From NCBI GenBank assembly GCA_003527225.1, contig DPXQ01000005.1, positions 1 through 36,680 of the forward strand: DNA of 36,680 nt. The letters run 5' to 3'. A model generated the notes under the pieces. The model did no database searches. It saw only the letters and a list, made by a program, of their open reading frames with translations, and was not told where the DNA came from. The translations under genes and the position numbers were made by a program. This DNA comes from Rhizobium sp. (lineage in GTDB: Bacteria; Pseudomonadota; Alphaproteobacteria; Rhizobiales; Rhizobiaceae). Below are positions 15,505 through 22,549 of the stretch, one piece after another. Each line of letters starts with the position of its first letter. The stretch's first letter is position 1.

Positions 15505-16203
15505 TCAAATGCTCAGATGGGCGTCGAGGATCTGAGGAGAGGCCAGCAGCGATGCCGACGTGTCGTGATAGACGACCCCGCCGCGCTCGAGCACGATGAC
15601 CTCGTCGGTCAGAGGCAATATCTTGCGCGCCTTCTGTTCGACGATGATGGCCGAGATGCCTTCGTCGGTCACGATTCGGCGCATAGCAGCCAGAAGTTCG
15701 TCGACGATGATCGGTGCCAGACCCTCCAGCGGTTCATCGAGAAGCAGGAGATTTGGATTGAGCATCAGGGCGCGTGCGACCGCCAGCATCTGCTGTTCGC
15801 CGCCCGAGAGCTGGTTGCCGAGATTGCGCCGCCGCTCCTTGAGGCGCGGAAACATGCCGAAGGCGCGCGCAAGCGTGAAAGGTCCCGGCCGGGCCGTGGC
15901 GGTCAGGTTTTCCTCGACCGTCAGCGAGCGGAAGATGTTGCGTTCCTGCGGCACCCAACCGATGCCCAGCGCCGCACGCTGCTCGGGGCGAAGCCGGGCG
16001 ATGTCCCGGCCGGCCAGGAAGATCGCCCCGGAATGATAGGTCGTGGTGCCGACGATCGTGTCGAGCAGCGTCGTCTTGCCGGCGCCGTTGCGGCCTAGCA
16101 GCGCCAGCGACTTGCCCTCCTCGAGCGCGAGATCGATGTTGAAGAGGACGCGCGCCTCGCGATATCCGGCCGACAGCCCTTCAATGCGCAGGAGTTCCGC
16201 CAC
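15505..16203 (-). CDS. livF: Branched-chain-type ABC transporter ATPase LivF
   Basis: ATP-hydrolysing subunit of a HAAT-family importer, 232 residues: Walker A GRNGAGKTT (about 37-45), Q-loop VPQERNIFRSLTVEENL, signature LSGGEQQ, Walker B LLLLDEPLEGL, and the H-loop position occupied by IIVEQK as is normal for LivF. It ends the operon; its start overlaps the livG stop region at 16203. The cluster's promoter carries the GntR-type operator, so the importer probably brings in an aromatic acid such as vanillate or protocatechuate rather than leucine (inference). Confidence 0.9.
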   Translation of the reverse strand: MAELLRIEGLSAGYREARVLFNIDLALEEGKSLALLGRNGAGKTTLLDTIVGTTTYHSGAIFLAGRDIARLRPEQRAALGIGWVPQERNIFRSLTVEENLTATARPGPFTLARAFGMFPRLKERRRNLGNQLSGGEQQMLAVARALMLNPNLLLLDEPLEGLAPIIVDELLAAMRRIVTDEGISAIIVEQKARKILPLTDEVIVLERGGVVYHDTSASLLASPQILDAHLSI

Positions 16204-16949
16204 TACGCGTCCTCCCCGAGATAGATGGCCTTGACCTGGCGGTCCTTCGAAATTTCCTCGACCGTGCCCTCGGCGAAGAGGCTGCCCGCCGCCAGCACCG
16301 AAATGCGATCGGCAAAGGAAAAGACAAGATCCATGTCGTGCTCGATCAGTACCACAGTGACGTCCGGCGGCAGGTCGCGGACGATCGACAGAACTTCATG
16401 GCGCTCTTCCTCCGGAACGCCGGCCGCCGGCTCGTCCAGCAGCAGCACCTTGGGGCGAGAGGCAATCGCCAGCGCGATTTCAAGGAGCCGCTGCTTGCCA
16501 TAGGGAAGGAGTGAGGTGGCCGTGCCCATCGTGTCGACCAGGCGGAACCGCTCCAGCAGTTGTGCCGCCTCGTCCGCCACTTCGCGGTCACCCGAGAGCG
16601 GCTTCCAGGCGCGCCAGCCCTGTCCTTTGCGCTCGCCGATCGCCAGCATCATCGATTCCAGCGGGGTGAAATCGCCGAAGAGCTGATTGATCTGGAAGGT
16701 GCGCGACAGGCCGCGTCCGACCCGGGCATGCGCCGGCAGATGGGTGATGTCCTCGCCGCCGAGCAGGACCTGGCCGCTGCTGGGCGTGAGGGCCCCGGTG
16801 AGCAGGTTGATCAGCGTGGTCTTGCCGGCACCGTTCGGACCGATCAGAGCGTGCCGCGCGCCCTGCCGGATGCTGAGCGAGACGTCGTTGGAGGCAAGAA
16901 AGGCACCGAAGCGCTTGACCAGGTTGCGGGTCTCCAGTGCAGCCGTCAT
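16203..16949 (-). CDS. livG: Branched-chain-type ABC transporter ATPase LivG
   Basis: Second ATPase subunit, 248 residues: Walker A GPNGAGKTT (about 37-45), the insert around LSRTFQINQLFGDFTPLESMMLAIGER, signature in the LivG-typical form LPYGKQR, Walker B VLLLDEPAAGV, and switch IEHDMDLVFSFADRI. It overlaps livM by 4 bases and abuts livF by 1 base, so the operon is tightly packed. It pairs with LivF on the cytoplasmic side of the LivH/LivM membrane dimer. Confidence 0.91.
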   Translation of the reverse strand: MTAALETRNLVKRFGAFLASNDVSLSIRQGARHALIGPNGAGKTTLINLLTGALTPSSGQVLLGGEDITHLPAHARVGRGLSRTFQINQLFGDFTPLESMMLAIGERKGQGWRAWKPLSGDREVADEAAQLLERFRLVDTMGTATSLLPYGKQRLLEIALAIASRPKVLLLDEPAAGVPEEERHEVLSIVRDLPPDVTVVLIEHDMDLVFSFADRISVLAAGSLFAEGTVEEISKDRQVKAIYLGEDA

Positions 16950-17977
16950 GGCGTGTTCTCCCCCGCCGGCGCTTTCGCCTCCAGCCGGCCGGCTGCCCCG
17001 GGCAAAAAGGTCCGCCAGCGTCCGAGGCGCTCGCGCCCGACGAAGACGATGATGATCAGGATCAGACCAATCCAGAACATCCAGTATTGCGGGGTGATGA
17101 CGGACAGCCAGTCACGCAGCACGGAAAAGATCACCGCGCCGAACACGCCGCCATAAAGATAGCCGACCCCGCCGATCACCAGGACCAGAAGCACGTCGGC
17201 GGAACGGTGGAAGGCGAGCACGTCGGGCGAAACAAAACTGGTCGTCTGGGTCAGAAGCGCGCCGGCGATACCGGCATAGGCTGCCGAAAGGGTGTAGATG
17301 GCGACGATCCGCCGCGTGGGCGATATGCCCAGCATGGAGGCGCGTCGCTGGTTGCGCTTGATCGCCTTCAGCGACAGGCCGAAGGGCGAGTGAACGATGC
17401 GGCGCGCCACGTAGGTCAACGCCATCAGCACCACGAGCGCATAGATGTATCCGTTGCGGCCCCAAAGGTCGAACTCGAACATCCCGAGAATGGGCGTGAC
17501 CGTCACGCCGCTGAGGCCATCCGCGCCGCCGGTCAGCCAGGTGGCCTGATTGGCAATCTCGGCTAGCAACATGGCGACGCCGAAGGTCGTCATCAGCCGG
17601 GTGAGGTCGGAGCCGCGCAGCACCAGGAAGCTGGTGACAAAGCCGAAGACCCCGCTGACTAGGCCCGCGATGAGCAGGCCGCTGACGGGCTCGGAAAAAT
17701 AGTCGCGAGCGAACAACCCTGCGGCATAGGCGCCCAGCCCGAAGAAGGCGGTGTGGCCGAGCGAGACGATGCCGGCATAGCCGAGGATCAGGTCGAGCGA
17801 GATGGCGAAGAGCGCCAGGATGGCGATCTCCGTCAGGATCAGCATCTTGGAGGGCAGGACGAAGATCATCGCCACCGCCAGCAGCCACAGGCCCAATTCC
17901 CAGAGGCGCCAGCGGTTGGCCTGCCTGAGAAGCGCCTGTGCGGTCTCGACGGCCGATGCGTTTTCAGTCGTGCTCAT
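16946..17977 (-). CDS. livM: Branched-chain-type ABC transporter permease LivM
   Basis: Inner-membrane permease of the HAAT importer, 343 residues with about nine or ten hydrophobic segments after an N-terminal tail of about 25 residues. LivM hallmarks are ISLDLILGYAGIVSLGHTAFFGLGAYAAGL (about 60-90) and the cytoplasmic coupling stretch SPFGLSLKAIKRNQRRASMLGISPTRRI. The C-terminal basic tail GRERLGRWRTFLPGAAGRLEAK is polar. It overlaps livH and livG by 4 bases each. Confidence 0.91.
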   Translation of the reverse strand: MSTTENASAVETAQALLRQANRWRLWELGLWLLAVAMIFVLPSKMLILTEIAILALFAISLDLILGYAGIVSLGHTAFFGLGAYAAGLFARDYFSEPVSGLLIAGLVSGVFGFVTSFLVLRGSDLTRLMTTFGVAMLLAEIANQATWLTGGADGLSGVTVTPILGMFEFDLWGRNGYIYALVVLMALTYVARRIVHSPFGLSLKAIKRNQRRASMLGISPTRRIVAIYTLSAAYAGIAGALLTQTTSFVSPDVLAFHRSADVLLVLVIGGVGYLYGGVFGAVIFSVLRDWLSVITPQYWMFWIGLILIIIVFVGRERLGRWRTFLPGAAGRLEAKAPAGENTP

Positions 17978-18840
17978 CGGCCGCCCTCACGCGCGAATAG
18001 GCCATAGGGCCTGAGGATCAGCATGACGATCATCACGGCATAGATGATGAATGAGCCGAGCTGCGGCACGTAATACTTGCCGGCCACATCGGCGATGCCG
18101 AGCAGGAGCGCGGCGATGAACGGACCGGTAATCGAAGAGGTGCCGCCGACGGTGACGACGATCATGAAATATATGAGGAACTTGAGCGGGAAATTCGGGT
18201 CCAGACCGAGGAGATCGACGCCGAGCGCACCGCCCAGGCCGGCAAGGCCGGAACCGAGCGCAAACGTCAGCGCGAAGATCACCGAGACATTGATGCCCAG
18301 ACCGCGGGCCACCCGCCCGTCGTCGACGGCGGCGCGCAACTGGCTGCCGAACCGGGTGTGCGTCAGCGCCAGTTGCAGTGCCACGGTGAGCACCGCGCAA
18401 AGCACGATGATGAATAGCCTGTAGCGGCCGACACCGATGCCCAGAAACTCGAAGCGTCCGCGCAGGAGCGGCGGCAGGCTGATCATCTGCTGTTGGCCAC
18501 CCATGAAATAATCGACCGCCGCGATCGACATGAAGACCAGCCCGATCGAGAACAGTACCTGGTCGAGATGCGAGACGCCGTAGAGATGCCGGTAGAGCGT
18601 CCGCTCCAGCACCGCCCCGACGAGCGCGGTGACGAGGAAGGCAGCGGGCAGGCACCAGTAGAAGGAGATGCCGTAGCGGTTCATCAGGATCACGGTGACG
18701 TAGCCGCCCGCCATGGCGAAAGCGCCGTGGGCAAGATTGACGAAATTCATCAGGCCCAGCGTCAGCGACAGGCCGCAGGCAAGGACGAAGAGAAGCATCC
18801 CATAGGCGATGCCGTCGAACAGGATTGTCAGCATGGTCAC
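17974..18840 (-). CDS. livH: Branched-chain-type ABC transporter permease LivH
   Basis: Partner inner-membrane permease, 288 residues with about eight membrane segments. The N-terminal pattern LFDGIAYGMLLFVLACGLSLTLGLMNFVNLAHGAFAMAGGYVTV is characteristic of LivH, and RAAVDDGRVARGLGINVSVIF is the coupling loop to the ATPases. It is separated from the binding-protein gene by 51 bases that hold a 12-bp perfect hairpin, and overlaps livM by 4 bases. Confidence 0.91.
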   Translation of the reverse strand: MTMLTILFDGIAYGMLLFVLACGLSLTLGLMNFVNLAHGAFAMAGGYVTVILMNRYGISFYWCLPAAFLVTALVGAVLERTLYRHLYGVSHLDQVLFSIGLVFMSIAAVDYFMGGQQQMISLPPLLRGRFEFLGIGVGRYRLFIIVLCAVLTVALQLALTHTRFGSQLRAAVDDGRVARGLGINVSVIFALTFALGSGLAGLGGALGVDLLGLDPNFPLKFLIYFMIVVTVGGTSSITGPFIAALLLGIADVAGKYYVPQLGSFIIYAVMIVMLILRPYGLFAREGGR

Positions 18841-18848
18841 TCGCTATG

Positions 18849-18880
18849 GCGTGGAGGGCCCGGTCTGAGGCCCTCCACGC
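18849..18880 (-). other. Strong intergenic hairpin between livK-like and livH genes
   Basis: GCGTGGAGGGCC (18849-18860) and GGCCCTCCACGC (18869-18880) form a perfect 12-bp stem with an 8-base loop, 11 bases after the binding-protein stop on the minus strand. No T-run follows on that strand, so partial attenuation or mRNA 3'-end protection is more likely than full termination. Confidence 0.8.
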
Positions 18881-18891
18881 GGCTGTGGTGC

Positions 18892-20055
18892 TTAGTTGGC
18901 GTTCGGGTCGCGGATCTTCTCGTAGGTCTTGAGCTCGACATTGTAGAGCTCGCCGTCGACTTGCTTGACTTCGCGGATATAGATGTCCTGGACGATGTCG
19001 CGGGTGGCCGGGTCGATCGCGATCGGTCCGCGCGGGCTCATCCACTCCATGCCCTTCATCGCCTCGATCAGCTTCGTCCCGTCAGTATCTCCGCCGGTCT
19101 TCTCCAGGGCCGCATAGGCGAGGTGCATGGCATCATAGCCGCCGACCGACATGAAGTTGGGTCGCATGTTGTTATTGGCCTTGCGGACCTGTTCGACGAA
19201 GGCCTTGTTCTCCGGGCTATCGTGGTTGGCCGAATAGAAGTGGCCGGTCACCACGCCCACCGCCGGGTCGCCAATGCCATTGAGCAGGTCGTCGTCGGTC
19301 ACGTCGCCGGTTGCGATCAGCTTGATGCCCGCCTCCTTCAGGCCGCGATCGGTGAACTGCTTCATGAACAGCGAGCCGACGCCCGAGGGGACGAAGACGA
19401 AGACCGCGTCGGGCTTGGCATCGCGGACGCGCTGCAGGAAGGGGGCGAAGTCGGGGTTCTGCAGCGGCACGCGAACCGCCTCGACGATCTCGCCGCCTTC
19501 CTTCTTGAACTGGTCGGTGAAGCCCTTCTCGATGTCATGGCCGGGGCCATAATCCGTGACCAGGGTGACGACGCGCTTCAGCCCGTTTTCCACCGCCCAG
19601 GTCGCGACCGGCAAAGCCGACTGGGGGCCTCCCATGCTGGTGCGGACGAAATAGTCCGACTGCTTCATGATCGCCGACGTCGTTGCCGAGGTGATGATCG
19701 CCGGCACCTTGGCCTGATTGAGCACCGGCGCCACGGCCATGGCAAGCGGGGTCAGGCCAAAGCCGGCGAGCATGGAAACGGCCTCATTGACCACGAGTTC
19801 CTGGGCGATGCGGCGTGTCTGGTCGGCGGTGCCGGCATCGTCGCGCAGCACAAGCTCGATCTTCTTGCCGGCGACCGTGTCGCCATGCAGGGCCATATAG
19901 GCGCGAACGCCGGCCTCGACCTGTCGGCCGGTCGAGGCGAAGGGGCCGGTCATCGGCAGGATCAGTCCAATCTTGACGGCATCCTGCGCCAGTGCAGACC
20001 CCGCAGCCAGCATCGAAAGCAGAGTGCTGGCAATGAAAATTCTTCTCGTAACCAT
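18892..20055 (-). CDS. Liv-type ABC transporter substrate-binding protein (HAAT family), probable aromatic ligand
   Basis: Periplasmic receptor, 387 residues: signal peptide MVTRRIFIASTLLSMLAAGSALA cleaved after about residue 23 (described by its ends), then the type I periplasmic fold with VKIGLILPMTGPFASTG, IELVLRDDAGTADQTRRIAQELV and FGLTPLAMAVAPVLNQAKVPAI. ATG at 20055 is chosen because GGGAGGAG precedes it and the signal peptide starts there; the frame runs open to 20091 without support. TGTATACA at 20175-20182 lies in the promoter and a second, weaker copy overlaps the start codon at 20055-20062. These shared operators tie it to the ligAB/ligM regulon; the ligand itself is not visible in the sequence. 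Confidence 0.9.
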   Translation of the reverse strand: MVTRRIFIASTLLSMLAAGSALAQDAVKIGLILPMTGPFASTGRQVEAGVRAYMALHGDTVAGKKIELVLRDDAGTADQTRRIAQELVVNEAVSMLAGFGLTPLAMAVAPVLNQAKVPAIITSATTSAIMKQSDYFVRTSMGGPQSALPVATWAVENGLKRVVTLVTDYGPGHDIEKGFTDQFKKEGGEIVEAVRVPLQNPDFAPFLQRVRDAKPDAVFVFVPSGVGSLFMKQFTDRGLKEAGIKLIATGDVTDDDLLNGIGDPAVGVVTGHFYSANHDSPENKAFVEQVRKANNNMRPNFMSVGGYDAMHLAYAALEKTGGDTDGTKLIEAMKGMEWMSPRGPIAIDPATRDIVQDIYIREVKQVDGELYNVELKTYEKIRDPNAN

Positions 20056-20062
20056 GTATACT
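20055..20062. promoter_or_regulatory. Weak TGTATACT operator overlapping the binding-protein start
   Basis: TGTATACT matches the TGTATACA palindrome at 7 of 8 positions and lies between the ribosome-binding site and the ATG of the minus-strand binding-protein gene. Its centre is exactly 120 bp from the strong site at 20175-20182. Confidence 0.45.
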
Positions 20063-20172
20063 CCTCCCGTTGATCTTGTCCGGCTTCCCAAGGCCGGATT
20101 CCGCTGCGGTGCAAACGTTTCTCGTCACTCCCAAGACGAGGCGCCGCTGCACAACAATCGCATCCCGGCATT

Positions 20173-20184
20173 TATGTATACATA
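20173..20184. promoter_or_regulatory. TGTATACA operator in the Liv transporter promoter
   Basis: TATGTATACATA is a perfect 12-bp palindrome about 120 bp upstream of the binding-protein start. It shares the core TGTATACA with the sites at 12931, 12953 and 13968, and is the basis for placing this transporter in the GntR regulon. Confidence 0.75.
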
Positions 20185-20606
20185 TATCGTGGCCAGCCAC
20201 AAGGCAGATGAAACTGGCAGACGGGCAATTTCGCTGGGGGGATTGTAAGGCGGACCAATGACTGCCCATGCTGTCAGCCTTGGTATTCTGCGCTCGACCA
20301 ATCGCAGGAATCGGGTGTTGCGAGCCCCGCATCCAAATCAGACAAATACGCACAAAGTGCGCGCCTGCAGGAATGCAAGCGGGCTTCTTGCGTTCAAGCA
20401 CCGCCAAAACTTGGGATGGGGCCGATCACTTTGCGAGATTTTCTTCAAAGTGTCGGTGCGAAGAGCAAATAGCTACCGTTTCCATTGCGCCGAGGCGCCA
20501 CGCTGGTTACGTTTAGAAGTGCGGGATTGAGGCGTGTGTTTCTCTGGCACTGCGCCTGGAAGTGAACAATTGGCCGTTCAAGACGCGATTGAGATGGGAT
20601 CAGTGC
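20185..20606. other. Intergenic region between the Liv promoter and cbpA
   Basis: No convincing gene in 422 bases; open frames here are short and lack family resemblance. It contains an imperfect inverted repeat: CCGA-CACTTTG (20422-20433, one bulged T) against CAAAGTGTCGG (20446-20456), loop of 12. It also holds GGAATCGGGTGTTGCG at 20307-20322, repeated at 36314-36329. The cbpA promoter must lie in this stretch but I cannot place it. Confidence 0.6.
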
Positions 20607-21524
20607 ATGAAAGACCCTTATGAGATCCTCGGCGTAGCTCGTTCCGCGACCGACAAGGAAATCAAGGACGCATTCAAGAAGCTGGCGCGCAAGTTCCATC
20701 CCGATCTGCATCCGGGTGACAAGACGGCGGAAGAGAAGTTCAAGGCTATCTCCGGCGCAAACGATCTACTCAAGGACAAAGAGAAGCGGCGACGGTTCGA
20801 TGCGGGCGAGATCGACGCTAGCGGAGCGGAGAAGCCACAGCAGCGTTATTACCGTGATTTCGCCGATGGACCGGGCTACGCCTCGCACGCAGCGCAGGAT
20901 GGCTTTGCCAGCAACGAGGATCTGGAGGATTTCCTGGCGCGCGCTTTTGGGGCCGGGACGCGACGGTCGCAGGGCACATTCCGGGCGCGCGGGCAGGATG
21001 TCAGTTATGTGCTGCCGGTCAGCTTCATGGACGCAGCCAATGGCGCCGTTCGCACAATTACATTGCCCGAGGGCAAGACGCTGAATGTGACGATTCCCGA
21101 GGGCGCGGACGACCGGCAGATGTTGCGGCTGAAAGGCCAGGGCATGCCGGGTTTCGGCGGCGGGCCGGCAGGTGACGCGTTTGTCGAGCTGCATGTCGAG
21201 CCGCACCCATTTTTCCACCGCAAGGACGACAATATCCATGTGGAGGTACCCGTTACGCTGAAGGAGGCCATACTGGGTGGGCGGATCGAGGTTCCAACTT
21301 TGAGTGGCCCGGTCACGATGACGATCCCGAAAGGCGCAAATACCGGCCAGACTCTCCGACTGCGCGACAAGGGAGTCCTCGACCGCAAGTCCGGCAAGCG
21401 CGGGCATCAGTTGATCACTCTGAAAGTCGTTCTGCCCTCTGGCGAGGAGCCAGAATTGGCAGCCTTTCTGGAGACCTGGCAGCCGAAGACGCCGGATGAG
21501 CCGCGCAAGGAGATGCTGAAATGA
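20607..21524 (+). CDS. cbpA: CbpA-type DnaJ co-chaperone
   Basis: J-domain co-chaperone that stimulates DnaK ATPase, 305 residues: J domain at about 1-66 (DPYEILGVARSATDKEIKDAFKKLARKFHPDLHPG, with the HPD tripeptide), a low-complexity linker with aromatic/acidic residues, and two DnaJ C-terminal β-domains (VSYVLPVSFMDAANGAVRTITLPEGKTLNVTIPEG onward). No cysteine zinc-finger repeats, so it is the CbpA type, not DnaJ proper. ATG at 20607 is chosen because the J domain begins there; the frame extends to 20562 without support. The ribosome-binding site is weak (GAGATGGGA). Its stop overlaps the start of the CbpM-like gene. Confidence 0.9.
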   Translation: MKDPYEILGVARSATDKEIKDAFKKLARKFHPDLHPGDKTAEEKFKAISGANDLLKDKEKRRRFDAGEIDASGAEKPQQRYYRDFADGPGYASHAAQDGFASNEDLEDFLARAFGAGTRRSQGTFRARGQDVSYVLPVSFMDAANGAVRTITLPEGKTLNVTIPEGADDRQMLRLKGQGMPGFGGGPAGDAFVELHVEPHPFFHRKDDNIHVEVPVTLKEAILGGRIEVPTLSGPVTMTIPKGANTGQTLRLRDKGVLDRKSGKRGHQLITLKVVLPSGEEPELAAFLETWQPKTPDEPRKEMLK

Positions 21525-21862
21525 TGCGCGTTGACGAAATCGTCGAGCAGATCGAGGCGCTTCAGCGGAGCGATCTTGACGCCTGGATCAGCGAAGAACT
21601 GATCTCGCCGCAGGAAGATGCCGGAGCGTTGCTCTTCTCGGAAATGGAATGCGCACGCATCCGCCTGATCTGCACCCTGCATTATGAGCTGGAGATCGAC
21701 GCGGAGACGTTGCCGGTCGTGCTGTCTTTAGTCGATCAGCTTTACCAGACCCGTCAGCACCTGTTGAAACTGACGGCCGCCGTGGCGGCACAGGATGAGG
21801 CTGTACAGCGGGCAATTCTCGCTGCAATCGACGCGGGCAACAAGATCGACGAAAAGACATAG
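21521..21862 (+). CDS. cbpM: CbpM-like modulator of CbpA
   Basis: Small MerR-fold chaperone modulator, 113 residues. CbpM binds the J domain of CbpA and blocks its work with DnaK. The protein starts MMRVDEIVEQIEALQRSDLDAWISEELISPQ, has the helical MerR-like stretch with WI and the FSEMECARIRLICTLHYELEIDAETLPVVLSLVDQL segment typical of the family, and ends in a helix-rich tail. It overlaps the cbpA stop by 4 bases (ATGA), so the pair is coupled, as is usual for cbpA-cbpM. Either of two adjacent ATG codons could be the start. Confidence 0.82.
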   Translation: MMRVDEIVEQIEALQRSDLDAWISEELISPQEDAGALLFSEMECARIRLICTLHYELEIDAETLPVVLSLVDQLYQTRQHLLKLTAAVAAQDEAVQRAILAAIDAGNKIDEKT

Positions 21863-21954
21863 CGCCGAACGGTGGGCTGAACTTCATCCCCCCGACACGA
21901 CTGGCCGACACATCAATAATTTCACGATGCCTTTTTGCACGGACGTTATGGCAG

Positions 21955-22440
21955 TCAGCGCGGGATAATCGTGCTGTCGATCTTGGATGTCTCCTTGAGC
22001 TTGCTCATGACGACCGTCGAGTCGGTCTTGCCGATGCAGCCCAGCTTCATCAGGCCCTGTTCCAGGAAATGGAAATGACTTCTCATGTCGGCGGCCAAGA
22101 CCTTGAGTGAATAGTCGTGCCCGCCTGTCCCCACGTAGCATTCCAGAACCTGCGGCGATTTTTGCACGAACGCCGCAAAGGCCGCGATTGTCTCGGGAGT
22201 ATGCCGGTCCAGGCTTACATTAACCAGAATCGTCTCACGCAAACCCAGTTTTTCCGCATCCACGGTGACACGGAAACCCTCAATCACGCCGGCATCCTCC
22301 ATCGACCGGATACGGCGCCATACCGATGACGGTGAACTGTTGACCCGCTGGGCGATTTCCTGGCTCGACAATCGGGCATCATCCTGCAGCACGTCGAGGA
22401 TCTTGCGGTCGAGCTCCGAAAGTTCGAATTTATCTTCCAT
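21955..22440 (-). CDS. Lrp/AsnC-family regulator
   Basis: A 161-residue feast/famine regulator: helix-turn-helix at about 8-57 (LSELDRKILDVLQDDARLSSQEIAQRVNSSPSSVWRRIRSMEDAGVI) and a RAM/AsnC ligand-binding β-domain from about 70 (LGLRETILVNVSLDRHTPETIAAF, VLECYVGTGGHDYSLKVLAADM). ATG at 22440 is chosen because the HTH begins 8 residues later; the frame is open to 22590 but would overlap the divergent gene. It diverges from the indolepyruvate oxidoreductase gene across 109 bases, the standard layout for an Lrp-type local regulator, probably responding to an aromatic amino acid. Confidence 0.9.
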   Translation of the reverse strand: MEDKFELSELDRKILDVLQDDARLSSQEIAQRVNSSPSSVWRRIRSMEDAGVIEGFRVTVDAEKLGLRETILVNVSLDRHTPETIAAFAAFVQKSPQVLECYVGTGGHDYSLKVLAADMRSHFHFLEQGLMKLGCIGKTDSTVVMSKLKETSKIDSTIIPR

Positions 22441-22498
22441 GTATCTGCTATATTCTGACGTTTGTGTTTCAACTTCACGCCGCAAGTATCCAATTTTG

Positions 22499-22514
22499 GT
22501 CAAATTTGTCAAAT
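22499..22514. promoter_or_regulatory. AT-rich GTCAAAT direct repeats in the lrp/ior divergent promoter
   Basis: GTCAAAT occurs at 22499-22505 and again at 22508-22514, with the palindrome CAAATTTG (22501-22508) across the first copy. It sits 36 bases before the oxidoreductase start, in the only AT-rich part of the region. Candidate Lrp binding or promoter element; weak evidence. Confidence 0.4.
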
Positions 22515-22549
22515 GAACAGGTCTAGGCTCTTCATCAATGGAGGAGCCC

